From contig NZ_CP043428.1 in the NCBI RefSeq assembly GCF_008245045.1, positions 1,302,001 to 1,366,000 on the forward strand: DNA of 64,000 nucleotides, written 5' to 3'. The notes under the pieces are model-generated. The model worked only from the letters and a program-made list of their open reading frames with translations, had not been told where the DNA came from and ran no database searches. Shown here piece by piece: positions 35,525 through 43,929 of this stretch (position 1 is its first letter; each line of letters starts with the position of its first letter). The position numbers and the translations under genes were made by a program. Source of the stretch: Campylobacter volucris (GTDB taxonomy: Bacteria; Campylobacterota; Campylobacteria; Campylobacterales; Campylobacteraceae).

Positions 35525-36816
35525 TATAATAACACAAAAGCAATCACTACCACTGAAATCACGCATCCTAAAGCTGTTCTTTTGACAATCTCTAAAGGAC
35601 TAACCCCAGCAATAGCTGAAACGATAATACAAGCTCCCAAAATAGGAGAAAGATATCTTCCAAGCACAGCAGACATTGCTACAGCTGTACCAAGTTTAAC
35701 TTGATCAAACCCAAGATCTTGAGCATGGATTGTTACTGCTTTATTAAACGCCATAGCAGCAGCATCTCCGCTTCCTGTGATCATAGCCATTAAAAATGGT
35801 ATAAAAGTCCCACCAAAACGCACATAATGTTGCTCATTTTTAAGCCATTCTATGATTATATCTATTACCCCACATGCTTTAAGACCAGCCACAAAAACAC
35901 TCGCTGCTATAATAATACCAATGATTTCAGCATAAGATTTTCCCATACCATTGAAAAATTCTTTTGAAATTGTATCAGGCTTACTCCAAGTTACAACTAT
36001 AGCTATAATAGCTCCTAAAAGCATAGCTTCAGCCACGCCTATTTTAGAAGTCCAAGACAAAAATTCATACGCATGCAAAGGACTTGCACCTATTATCAAA
36101 ATCGCCAAAGGCACCAAAGGCATTAAAGCGTATAAAATATTGACTTTTTCTATACTTTCTTCTTTTACATTTTGATTTGCTACTTCAAATGCTTTACCTT
36201 TTTGATAATCTTTAAAAATCAAAGCCATAATCATCAAAGAAATCATAACTATCACTCCTGCTGTTAGAGCATTTGGAGTTTGTACCAAGATTATTTCTTG
36301 TATATTTTTACCAGAAATTTCAGAGATTAAAGCTGTATGTGAAACCCCAGGACTTAAAATACCGCCTATAGTTCCACAAAGAACAGTAGCTGCTGCCATA
36401 GCAGGTTTTATACCCGAAGCCATTAAAAGTGGTATTAAAGTAGCTCCTACTGCAGCCGAACACCCAGCAGCTGAAGGTATAGCAATAGCTATGAAAAAAG
36501 TTACCATAAAAGCAAGTGGAATTAAGAAAAATCCTACATTTTTCAAAGGTGCTGTTAAAAGTTTTACCAAATGCTTATCACATTTTGTAACTTTCATCAC
36601 AAAAGCAAAACCCATACTCGCACAAATTGCTTTAATCAAAGCAGGTTGAACCATAGCGTGAGTAAAAGCACTCAAAGCCTCTGTAGGTTTTAAAGAGAGC
36701 AAACACAAGATAAACCCTACCCCGATTAATGCTGTTTTGGTTTCTATTTTTTTTATTAGTAAATACACCACAGCAATAACACCTAAAATAGCAATTAAAA
36801 GATATAAAGCTTGCAT
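35524..36816 (-). CDS. dcuC: Anaerobic C4-dicarboxylate transporter, DcuC family
   Basis: A 430-residue membrane protein with about 12 hydrophobic segments. DcuC-family stretches include AIAIPSAAGCSAAVGATLIPLL, GTIGGILSPGVSHTALISEI and MITGSGDAAAMAF. Such carriers exchange succinate, fumarate, malate or aspartate. It follows pepE by 9 bases in the order peb3-pepE-dcuC. Together with an Asp-specific dipeptidase this suggests handling of aspartate released from peptides (inference). Confidence 0.88.
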   Translation of the reverse strand: MQALYLLIAILGVIAVVYLLIKKIETKTALIGVGFILCLLSLKPTEALSAFTHAMVQPALIKAICASMGFAFVMKVTKCDKHLVKLLTAPLKNVGFFLIPLAFMVTFFIAIAIPSAAGCSAAVGATLIPLLMASGIKPAMAAATVLCGTIGGILSPGVSHTALISEISGKNIQEIILVQTPNALTAGVIVMISLMIMALIFKDYQKGKAFEVANQNVKEESIEKVNILYALMPLVPLAILIIGASPLHAYEFLSWTSKIGVAEAMLLGAIIAIVVTWSKPDTISKEFFNGMGKSYAEIIGIIIAASVFVAGLKACGVIDIIIEWLKNEQHYVRFGGTFIPFLMAMITGSGDAAAMAFNKAVTIHAQDLGFDQVKLGTAVAMSAVLGRYLSPILGACIIVSAIAGVSPLEIVKRTALGCVISVVVIAFVLL

Positions 36817-36825
36817 TTATTTCCT

Positions 36826-37530
36826 TTAAATTTTATATTCACAATTAGTTTTTAAATATTCGATCTCAAAAGGATATTGTATTTTTAAAATATCATGATG
36901 ACCTACGATTTTTAAAACATCTCCTTGCACTTTTAAGGCAGAACCTTCAGGGATGGCATATACTATATCTTTAGGATTAGTGATTAAAAATTCCTCCAAA
37001 CGCTCTTCTCTGCTTTCTCCATTATGCCCAGCGATTTTACCACTTATAAAATGTGGATTGATTTGATGTTTAAACACGCCTAAACTATCAAAACTTTTTG
37101 GCATAATTATAGGCATATCATTGGTAGTCATTATGCTTTTTCCTGCTATATTAGATCCTGCACTCCAACCTATATAACAAGCTCCATTTATAATACGCTC
37201 TTTTAACACTTCTAATAAATCATACTCATAAAGCTTAGATAACAACATAAAGCTATTTCCACCACCCACTAAAAAAACCTTAGCATTTAAAATAGCTTCT
37301 TTTTTATCACTAAAATGGTGTAAAGATTTAATATTATCTTTTTTTAAACCATCTTTTACCTTAGCTTCATAAGCGTCATAGCTTCTTCTAACACCTGCAT
37401 AAGGTATAAAAAGTATGTCCTCATCAATCGCTGCATTTTCTTTTAAAAATGTATCTATAAATTCGATAGTATGGCTTAAATACGGGCTATCTTTATAGCC
37501 AGAAGCACTAAAAAGTAGAAGTTTTGACAT
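36826..37530 (-). CDS. pepE: Peptidase E (alpha-aspartyl dipeptidase)
   Basis: PepE cleaves dipeptides with an N-terminal Asp. This 234-residue S51 serine peptidase has the nucleophile Ser123 in GWSAGS, His160 in INPHFISG, and an acidic residue in IPEGSAL. Its ribosome binding site (AAAAGG) lies inside a perfect hairpin just upstream, which may control translation. dcuC follows after 9 bases. Confidence 0.92.
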   Translation of the reverse strand: MSKLLLFSASGYKDSPYLSHTIEFIDTFLKENAAIDEDILFIPYAGVRRSYDAYEAKVKDGLKKDNIKSLHHFSDKKEAILNAKVFLVGGGNSFMLLSKLYEYDLLEVLKERIINGACYIGWSAGSNIAGKSIMTTNDMPIIMPKSFDSLGVFKHQINPHFISGKIAGHNGESREERLEEFLITNPKDIVYAIPEGSALKVQGDVLKIVGHHDILKIQYPFEIEYLKTNCEYKI

Positions 37531-37533
37531 AGA

Positions 37534-37563
37534 ATACCTTTTATAAAAATTTATAAAAGGTAT
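37534..37563 (-). promoter_or_regulatory. Perfect 14-bp hairpin enclosing the pepE ribosome binding site
   Basis: On the minus strand ATACCTTTTATAAA, a 2-base loop and its exact complement end three bases before the pepE ATG. The Shine-Dalgarno AAAAGG (37537-37542) lies in the second arm. No T run follows, so it is not a standard terminator. Read-through RNA from peb3 would carry the whole hairpin and hide the site. Confidence 0.65.
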
Positions 37564-37567
37564 TATA
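37562..37567 (-). promoter_or_regulatory. Candidate -10 box for pepE
   Basis: Minus-strand TTGTATAAT overlaps the outer edge of the hairpin. A start about seven bases on would fall near 37555, inside the first arm, so this transcript could not form the full hairpin. Confidence 0.4.
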
Positions 37568-37602
37568 CAAAAATTGTTTTTTAATATAAAAATTATTTTA
37601 TA

Positions 37603-38352
37603 TTATTTATTGTAGCCATATTTTTTAAAAATTTTATAAGCATCGTCAGTTTGTAAGAATTTTATAAAATCTTGTGTTTGTTTATCTGAATCATTTTTAG
37701 CAACCACATTGATAGTTCTATATACTACTAAATCTTTTTCTATACTTACTACATCACCAAAATCAGGATTTGCTTTAACCCAATCACTCCAAGTAATCCA
37801 AGCATCAGCTTTTTGATCTAAAAATAATTTTCTAGCACCACCGCTATTTGGAGTAAAAGCTACTATATTGTTTCTAAATTTTTTTATTGTATCGATATTT
37901 TTAGTTCTACCTATCATATCTTCCCAAACACCAGTACCAGAAGTATTACTTTTTCCAGCACCTTCAGGCACAACCACTTTTACATTTTTATTAGCAAGAT
38001 CTTTTAAACCTTTGATTTTTAAAGGATTGCCTTTTTGAGTTAGTATAACAGCTTCTCTAAAATATAATGGTTGAATTTTTTTAGGATCAAAACTATCAAA
38101 ATCAGTAGCTATTGCTAAAGCTGATTGATCAGAAGCGCCAAATAAAATATCAGCATCTTTTTTAGCTTTTTCAAACCAAGTAGCTTGAGGACCAAAATTT
38201 ACATTTACTTTAACACCGGTTTTATCTTCATATACTTTAGCAACTTCTTTTAATGCAAAATGTGGACCACCAGGACCATACATATTAATATCAGCAAAAG
38301 ACATGCTAGCAAAAACAGCACAAACACCAAATAAACTTAAAATTTTTTTCAT
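37603..38352 (-). CDS. peb3: PEB3 family periplasmic binding protein / adhesin
   Basis: PEB3 is a major Campylobacter surface antigen built like a periplasmic solute-binding protein, reported to bind small phosphorylated or carboxylated ligands. After a 20-residue signal peptide (ending SFA) the sequence follows C. jejuni PEB3 closely (NMYGPGGPH, VNVNFGPQATWFEKAKK, ILFGASDQSALAIA, PEGAGKSNTSGTGVWEDM). The DFNVS glycosylation sequon of the C. jejuni protein is replaced by SFDPK near residues 87-91. It has a good ribosome binding site and stands upstream of pepE on the same strand. Confidence 0.95.
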   Translation of the reverse strand: MKKILSLFGVCAVFASMSFADINMYGPGGPHFALKEVAKVYEDKTGVKVNVNFGPQATWFEKAKKDADILFGASDQSALAIATDFDSFDPKKIQPLYFREAVILTQKGNPLKIKGLKDLANKNVKVVVPEGAGKSNTSGTGVWEDMIGRTKNIDTIKKFRNNIVAFTPNSGGARKLFLDQKADAWITWSDWVKANPDFGDVVSIEKDLVVYRTINVVAKNDSDKQTQDFIKFLQTDDAYKIFKKYGYNK

Positions 38353-38423
38353 TTTTCTTCCTTAAAATAAATTAAAAAAGTAATGATAAAAAATATTTGC
38401 AAATAAATAATTAAAAATATAGA

Positions 38424-38429
38424 TATAAT
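38424..38429 (+). promoter_or_regulatory. Candidate -10 box for surE
   Basis: TATAAT lies 22 bases before the surE ATG, with AGGA between them. It faces away from peb3. Confidence 0.45.
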
Positions 38430-38451
38430 TTTACAAAAAATTAGGAAAAAT

Positions 38452-39225
38452 ATGAAAAGAATTCTACTAACTAATGATGATGGATACGAAAGCAAGGGTT
38501 TGATAAAACTAGCCAAAATGCTCAAAAAACACTTTAAAGCTGAAATTACTATAGTTGCTCCAGCAAATGAAAAATCAGCTTGCTCACATTCTATAACCTT
38601 AACCAAACCCTTAAGATTTCAAAAAGTAAAAAAAAGATTTTACAAACTCGAAGATGGCACACCTGCAGATTGTGTGTATTTAGCCTTACATGCTTTGTAT
38701 AAAAATCACCTGCCAGATCTTATCATCAGTGGTATAAACAAAGGTGCAAATGTAGGAGAAGACATCACTTATTCAGGAACTTGCGCAGGTGCTATGGAAG
38801 CAGTATTGCATGGAATTCCTGCTATTGCTTTATCGCAATTTTATCAAGATGATCAAAAAGAATTAAATTTCAAACTCGCTCTTAATATAACCAAAAAAAT
38901 AGTAAAAAAAGTTTTCAAAAAAGGTTTTCCTTTAGACAAAAAAGAATTTTTAAATATCAATTTTCCATCTTCAAAAACTAATTTCAAAGGTATAAAAATT
39001 TGCAAAGCGGGTAAAAGAATTTATAGCTATGAAGCTCACTCCAATATCAACCCAAGAGGTATTGAGTATTATTGGTTAGCTGCTGCTAATCTTGATCATG
39101 AAGATGAAAAAAAATCAGACATTACACTTTTAAAACAAGGCTATGCCACAATAACCCCTATAATGCTTAATCTAACAGCTTATAAACAAATGAAAAATCT
39201 CAAAAAATGGATGAAAAATGGATAG
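38452..39225 (+). CDS. surE: 5'/3'-nucleotidase SurE
   Basis: SurE is a metal-dependent nucleotidase linked to stationary-phase survival. The 257-residue protein has the N-terminal LLTNDDGYES metal site, ANEKSACSHSITLT, SGINKGANVGEDITYSGT and the conserved GTPADCV motif. It overlaps tcdA by 8 bases, the same pair as Cj0293-Cj0294. Confidence 0.96.
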   Translation: MKRILLTNDDGYESKGLIKLAKMLKKHFKAEITIVAPANEKSACSHSITLTKPLRFQKVKKRFYKLEDGTPADCVYLALHALYKNHLPDLIISGINKGANVGEDITYSGTCAGAMEAVLHGIPAIALSQFYQDDQKELNFKLALNITKKIVKKVFKKGFPLDKKEFLNINFPSSKTNFKGIKICKAGKRIYSYEAHSNINPRGIEYYWLAAANLDHEDEKKSDITLLKQGYATITPIMLNLTAYKQMKNLKKWMKNG

Positions 39226-39871
39226 ATACACGCGTATAAAATGGCTTGTTAATGAAGAAAATTTTATTAAATTTCAAAATACCAAAGTTTTAGTTTGCGG
39301 ACTTGGTGGAGTTGGTGGAATTTGTGTTGATGCGCTTTTTAGAAGTGGATTTAGCAATTTAACTTTAATCGATGCAGATAAATTTGAAACAACCAATCAA
39401 AACCGCCAACTACATAGTGAAAATATAGGCAAAGAAAAGGCTAAGGTTTTTGAACGCATTTATAATGCTAAAGGTATAGTGAGTAAAATTGATGATGAGT
39501 TTTTAAAAAATTTTGATTTGAACGAATTTGATTTAATCATTGATGCAATTGATGATATACCTGCCAAAGTTGCTTTAGCCAACTTAGTTGATTTAAAAAA
39601 GCAAATTTTTATCTCATCAACTGGTGGAGCTAGGAAACTTGATCCAACACGCATTAAAACCACAAGCATCTTTAAAACTCATGGTGATGCCCTAGCTAAA
39701 AAATTCCGCTATGAACTTAGAAAGTCAGGCTTTAAAGGGGATTTTGATGTAGTATTTTCAGATGAAGAAGCTCATTGTAAAGATCTTGGTTCTTTTATGG
39801 GTGTGACAGCCTCTTTTGGACTCGCTCTAGCATCTTTAGCCTTAAGAAAAGTACTCAATAAAAAAAAATAA
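39218..39871 (+). CDS. ThiF/MoeB/TcdA-type E1-like adenylyltransferase
   Basis: A 217-residue protein with a Rossmann ATP site GLGGVGGICVDALFRSG, DADKFETTNQNRQ and DAIDDIPAK. The length and these motifs fit TcdA, the enzyme that cyclises t6A at position 37 of tRNAs, better than the longer ThiF or MoeB. There is no CxxC zinc pair, as expected for TcdA. A Sua5-like protein of the t6A pathway is encoded at 48.3-48.7 kb. It is translated with surE. Confidence 0.85.
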   Translation: MDRYTRIKWLVNEENFIKFQNTKVLVCGLGGVGGICVDALFRSGFSNLTLIDADKFETTNQNRQLHSENIGKEKAKVFERIYNAKGIVSKIDDEFLKNFDLNEFDLIIDAIDDIPAKVALANLVDLKKQIFISSTGGARKLDPTRIKTTSIFKTHGDALAKKFRYELRKSGFKGDFDVVFSDEEAHCKDLGSFMGVTASFGLALASLALRKVLNKKK

Positions 39872-39883
39872 GTTCTTATGCTA

Positions 39884-39889
39884 TATAAT
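39884..39889 (+). promoter_or_regulatory. Candidate -10 box for the beta-lactamase gene
   Basis: TATGCTATATAAT includes a perfect TATAAT 29 bases before the ATG; AAGGAAA is the ribosome binding site. In C. jejuni blaOXA-61 a single base that restores TATAAT is known to turn on resistance; here the box is intact. Confidence 0.55.
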
Positions 39890-39918
39890 TAGTATTAATA
39901 TAAATATAAGGAAACAAA

Positions 39919-40665
39919 ATGAAAAAAATATTTTTGCTTTTTGGTCTTTTTTGCTCTTTTGCTTTGGCAAATGAAAATTTAAAAGATCTTTTTAAAGATT
40001 ATAATGAAAGTGGAGTTTTTATAGCTTATGATGGTAAAAATTATTATAGCAATGACTTTAAAAAAGCAAACAAACGCATTTTACCTGCCTCTACTTTTAA
40101 AATTTTCAATGCCTTAATCGCACTTAATGAAGGTGTTGTGAAAGATACTAATGAAATTTTTTATCATTACAAAGGTGAAAAAGTATTTTTACCATCTTGG
40201 AAAAATAATGCAAACTTAGCTTTAGCTATGCAAAGATCACAACTACCTGCTTATAAAGAACTAGCTAGAAAAATAGGCTTAGAAAAAATGCAAAAAAACT
40301 TAAATAAACTTAATTATGGCAACCAAAAAATAAGTAAAATAGATGAGTTTTGGATAGATGATTCTTTACAAATTAGTCTTAAAGAACAAGCTACTTTACT
40401 TTTTAAGCTTGCCAATTTAACACTAGACTACCCTAAACATATACAAGAAGAAGTGATTAATATCATCAAGTTAAAAGAAAATGATCATTATGAACTTTTT
40501 GCAAAAACAGGTTGGGGTCTTAGACAATATGGACAAATCGTAGGTTTTATAAAAAGTAAAAAAAGTGACAAAATTTACGCTTTTGCTTTAAATATGAATA
40601 TAAGTGATTTTAACAAGCTTTATCTAAGAGAAGAAATAGTACAACTGTATCTAGATCAATTATAA
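39919..40665 (+). CDS. Class D (OXA-type) beta-lactamase
   Basis: A 248-residue secreted serine beta-lactamase. Signal peptide 1-17 (ending ALA), active-site STFK at 58-61, SQL at 107-109, YGN at 133-135, Trp145 and KTG at 196-198 are all present, so the enzyme should be active. It belongs with the Campylobacter OXA-61/OXA-184-like enzymes, but I cannot assign an allele. Residues 27-31 (DYNES) form a possible PglB glycosylation sequon next to the mature N-terminus. A CPBP protease gene follows 12 bases later. Confidence 0.95.
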   Translation: MKKIFLLFGLFCSFALANENLKDLFKDYNESGVFIAYDGKNYYSNDFKKANKRILPASTFKIFNALIALNEGVVKDTNEIFYHYKGEKVFLPSWKNNANLALAMQRSQLPAYKELARKIGLEKMQKNLNKLNYGNQKISKIDEFWIDDSLQISLKEQATLLFKLANLTLDYPKHIQEEVINIIKLKENDHYELFAKTGWGLRQYGQIVGFIKSKKSDKIYAFALNMNISDFNKLYLREEIVQLYLDQL

Positions 40666-40677
40666 AAAGGATTTTAT

Positions 40678-41499
40678 ATGGTGGCTTTAAGCACTCATCT
40701 TTTTTTGGCTATTTCTTTGGTGTTACTTTCACTTGATAAAGCTAAAATATCGTATTTATTTTTACTCTTTTCACTTTTACTAGGATATATGTTTAACATT
40801 ATAAACGCAACCTTTATAATGATTAATGTATTAGTTTTTATCATAGCTATATTGTATCAGTATAAAAAATTTTTCATACTTGAAGTAGCTTTGTTTATCT
40901 ATGCTTTGGCTTTATTTCTTCATTTTATCCCGGGCGTAAACAACATCAAAGTCTTAGATCAAGTCTATGCAAGCACAAATAGTGCACCTTTTAATCTTTA
41001 CTTTAGCATCGACAAACCACTAGGTATTTTTATACTTTTTTTACTTTTTCCAATTTTATTTAAAAACACAAACTACACCAGAGCTTCAGTATTAAAATGG
41101 GGTTTGTTATTTTTATCTCCCATTCTTTTGCTATGTGTGCCTTGGTATTTAGACGTAATCAAGCTAGAAATCAGCTTACCATCATGGATTTTGTATTTTT
41201 TATTTTCAAACCTTTTATTGGTGGCTTTAGTGGAAGAAGCTTTTTTTAGAGGTTATCTCCAACAAAGACTTACGCAGTTTATCCACCCCAACCTTGCCTT
41301 ACTAATCGCAAGCATAGCTTTTGGACTAGTGCATTACAAAAGCGGTGTTTTGATGATTGTATTTGCTAGTATAGCGGGTTTGATTTATGGCTTAGCTTAT
41401 AAGTATTCAAAAAGCTTATGGAGTAGTGTATTGTTTCACTATGGTTTAAATTTAATCCATTTGGTGTTTTTTACCTATCCCTTTTACCTAAAACACTAA
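40678..41499 (+). CDS. CPBP family intramembrane metalloprotease
   Basis: A 273-residue protein with about eight membrane segments and the CPBP (CAAX protease and bacteriocin-processing) signature: EEAFFRG (EExxxR), FGLVHY and a final HYGLNLIH. Bacterial members take part in bacteriocin immunity, signal processing or unknown roles. It has a ribosome binding site (AAAAGG) 12 bases after the beta-lactamase stop, so the two are probably co-transcribed. The stop overlaps the bioC stop tail to tail by 4 bases. Confidence 0.85.
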   Translation: MVALSTHLFLAISLVLLSLDKAKISYLFLLFSLLLGYMFNIINATFIMINVLVFIIAILYQYKKFFILEVALFIYALALFLHFIPGVNNIKVLDQVYASTNSAPFNLYFSIDKPLGIFILFLLFPILFKNTNYTRASVLKWGLLFLSPILLLCVPWYLDVIKLEISLPSWILYFLFSNLLLVALVEEAFFRGYLQQRLTQFIHPNLALLIASIAFGLVHYKSGVLMIVFASIAGLIYGLAYKYSKSLWSSVLFHYGLNLIHLVFFTYPFYLKH

Positions 41500-42197
41500 T
41501 GGTTGTGTTTTTCAAGCAAAAAAAACATAGGGTGATAAGTCAAGGTGTTTTGAAATTCTTTTTCGTAGTTTTTCAAAAATGCCTTGCTTATGAAAAAATT
41601 TTTATCTAAAGAATTAACCCCGCTTAATTTTAAATGCCTAAAAAGCTCTAAAGTATGATCAAATTTTAATTCTTTTAATTCTTCTTTTGCTTTGATGATT
41701 TTAAATTTTTTAGAAAGTTTTTGTTTAATTTGCTCCAAGCTTAAATATTTAAGTGATAAATTTGTGCTTTGTTTTATTTGAGTGAAATTTTTTTCTCCAA
41801 AAGTAGAAAAAAGAAAATAAGCATTTTTTTCTAAAATAAAAGAAATATTTTCTATCAATAAATCTAAATCAAGCCATTGCACGCAAGCATTTGAAGTTAT
41901 AAGATCAAATTTTTTATTAAAAAAATGATGATTTTTAAGCTCATTCATATCAAAAACGCCAAATTCATCATATTTGCAAGGGTTTTCAAAAGGATAAATA
42001 TCGTTTAAAAAATAATGCTTAAATTTTATATTTTTTTGCAAAATTTGGCTAAAAATTCCAACTCCACAACCAAATTCAAAAACTCTATCAAAATATTTTA
42101 AATCACCATCGCTAAGCATTTTGCAAAGCTTTATAGCCATATCTTTTTGCACCAATGCATTAGCACTATAAGTATTTTTAGCCTTTAAAAAATTCAA
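41496..42197 (-). CDS. bioC: Malonyl-ACP O-methyltransferase
   Basis: BioC methylates malonyl-ACP to start pimelate synthesis for biotin. The SAM-binding motif FGCGVGIFS (about residues 43-51) is clear. The length of 233 residues fits the short Campylobacter form. The start is TTG, overlapping the bioG TGA as TTGA. No in-frame ATG is close, so the TTG is likely real and ties translation to bioG. It is the last gene of the minus-strand biotin run. Confidence 0.9.
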   Translation of the reverse strand: MNFLKAKNTYSANALVQKDMAIKLCKMLSDGDLKYFDRVFEFGCGVGIFSQILQKNIKFKHYFLNDIYPFENPCKYDEFGVFDMNELKNHHFFNKKFDLITSNACVQWLDLDLLIENISFILEKNAYFLFSTFGEKNFTQIKQSTNLSLKYLSLEQIKQKLSKKFKIIKAKEELKELKFDHTLELFRHLKLSGVNSLDKNFFISKAFLKNYEKEFQNTLTYHPMFFLLEKHNH

Positions 42198-42808
42198 AAC
42201 TCATTCCAAGTGTTAAAATCAAAAAATATAAAATGTCCTTTATCTAAGATAAAAGCTTTATCTTTAAAAAATTTAAAACTTGCATTAAAAGGAAATATTT
42301 TATCGTTTTTACTAAGTAAAGCCTTATCCCAAATAAAATTTTCATTTAAATCTTTAGTACAAAATTCATACAAACTCAAAAGCTCATTTTTCAAATAAAA
42401 CTCATCATTAAATTTAAAATTTTTACTCAAATTTAAATCATCTTCAAACATATTTTTTTTAAAATTTTCTAAATCAAATTTTTTCATCGTAAGTCTAAAA
42501 ATAGCTTCTTTGATCCCAAATTCATCATTTATAGGTAAATCTGTGCCATTTATAGCGATTTTTTTATCAAATTTTATATCTTTTAAAATTTTACTTGCTA
42601 CACAAACTCCCATAGACCAAGCTATTAAAGTGATATTTTTAAATTTGGTTAAATCTATATCAAAATTAAAATCACTATAATCATAAACCATTAAAACATT
42701 TTCATCACTTTTTAAATGCGAAAAATGGCTAAAATGCGAGCAAAATCCTGAAAAAAATAAGATCAAATTTGATGAGTTTTCATTTTTATGTAAAAAATAT
42801 GTTTTCAA
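42194..42808 (-). CDS. bioG: Pimeloyl-ACP methyl ester esterase
   Basis: BioG removes the methyl group from pimeloyl-ACP methyl ester, ending the BioC-primed chain. The 204-residue alpha/beta hydrolase has the nucleophile motif IAWSMGV and a late His (DKGHFIF). It replaces BioH in Campylobacter and Helicobacter relatives. The start is TTG at 42806-42808 with GGAG five bases upstream, overlapping the bioF stop as TTGA. Confidence 0.9.
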   Translation of the reverse strand: MKTYFLHKNENSSNLILFFSGFCSHFSHFSHLKSDENVLMVYDYSDFNFDIDLTKFKNITLIAWSMGVCVASKILKDIKFDKKIAINGTDLPINDEFGIKEAIFRLTMKKFDLENFKKNMFEDDLNLSKNFKFNDEFYLKNELLSLYEFCTKDLNENFIWDKALLSKNDKIFPFNASFKFFKDKAFILDKGHFIFFDFNTWNEF

Positions 42809-43929
42809 AATAACTCCAAAATTTTTTCTAAATCATCTTTTTTTAATCCACTATGCAAAGAAAATCTAATCCTAGCAGTATTTTTTGGTATAGTTGGTTC
42901 TTTTATAGCTGGTGCAAAAAAGCCATTTTTTAAAAGCTTATCAAAAGTTTTACTAGCCCAATCATTTTGTCCTAAAATCAAAGATATTATATAAGCTTCA
43001 CCTAAAATCTCTCCTTTGCTTGCTAAAGCATTTTTAAACCAAGCGCTTAATTTTAAAAGCTCATTTCTTTGAGTGTTAAATTTGTGCAAATGCTTAAATA
43101 CATGCAAAGTCCAAGCTACGTTTATCGGCGCAATAGCAGTTGAGTATATAAAAGCTCTAGCCTTATTTATAAAAAATTCTTTTTCATCACTTATCATACA
43201 AGCACCCATAGAAGAAATAGCCTTGCCAAAAGTAAATACTAAAAAATCAATCTCTTTTTCTAAACCCAAAAATTTCACATAACCCAAGCCATCATCACCA
43301 AAGCACCCTATACTATGGGCTTCATCAATGTAAATTTTGATATTTTTGTATTCTTTTTTTAAGTTTATAAATTCTTTTATAGGCGCAAAATCTCCATCCA
43401 TGCTAAATAAAGCTTCACTTATAATGATGATATTTTCAAATTCTTTATGATATTTTTGCACTAAGCTTTGTAAATGCTTTATATCATTGTGTTTAAAACG
43501 AAAAAATTTAGCCCCACTAAGCCTTAAACCATCAATAATGCTTGCATGAACTTGTTTATCAGCTAAAAACAAAGTATTTTTTAAAAGTCCTAAAGCTTGC
43601 AAACAGCTTGTATTTAAAGCATAACCACTATTAAAATGAAGAATTTTTTTATGAAATTTATTTTCTAAAAAGCTTTCAAATTCTTCAAAAATTTCATAAT
43701 TTCCACTCAAGCTTCTAGAACTTGAACTAGAAAATTCAAATTCTTTTAAATGCGTTAAAAAATCTTGCTTCAATGCTTTTTCATTGCTTAAATTTAAATA
43801 ATCATTACTCGCTAAATTTAGCAATTTTTGCTCATTATAAATAACATATTTTCCCTCATGTTTCAATGAGCGTAGAATTCTAAAATTATCTTGTTGCTTT
43901 AACTCATCTAAAATTTGTGCAATTTGCAT
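42805..43929 (-). CDS. bioF: 8-amino-7-oxononanoate synthase
   Basis: BioF is the PLP enzyme that joins pimeloyl-ACP and alanine. The 374-residue protein has LNLASNDYLNLS, HFNSGYALN, DEAHSIGCFG and the PLP-Lys site FTFGKAISSMGA. Its ATG shares one base with the stop of the upstream Sel1-repeat gene and no separate ribosome binding site is visible, so it seems to depend on that gene's translation. Confidence 0.95.
   Translation of the reverse strand: MQIAQILDELKQQDNFRILRSLKHEGKYVIYNEQKLLNLASNDYLNLSNEKALKQDFLTHLKEFEFSSSSSRSLSGNYEIFEEFESFLENKFHKKILHFNSGYALNTSCLQALGLLKNTLFLADKQVHASIIDGLRLSGAKFFRFKHNDIKHLQSLVQKYHKEFENIIIISEALFSMDGDFAPIKEFINLKKEYKNIKIYIDEAHSIGCFGDDGLGYVKFLGLEKEIDFLVFTFGKAISSMGACMISDEKEFFINKARAFIYSTAIAPINVAWTLHVFKHLHKFNTQRNELLKLSAWFKNALASKGEILGEAYIISLILGQNDWASKTFDKLLKNGFFAPAIKEPTIPKNTARIRFSLHSGLKKDDLEKILELF

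Noticed and set aside
28000..41500. Insertion sequence, integrase or direct repeats bounding the CDT region
   Set aside because: No transposase, integrase, tRNA target or flanking repeat was seen.
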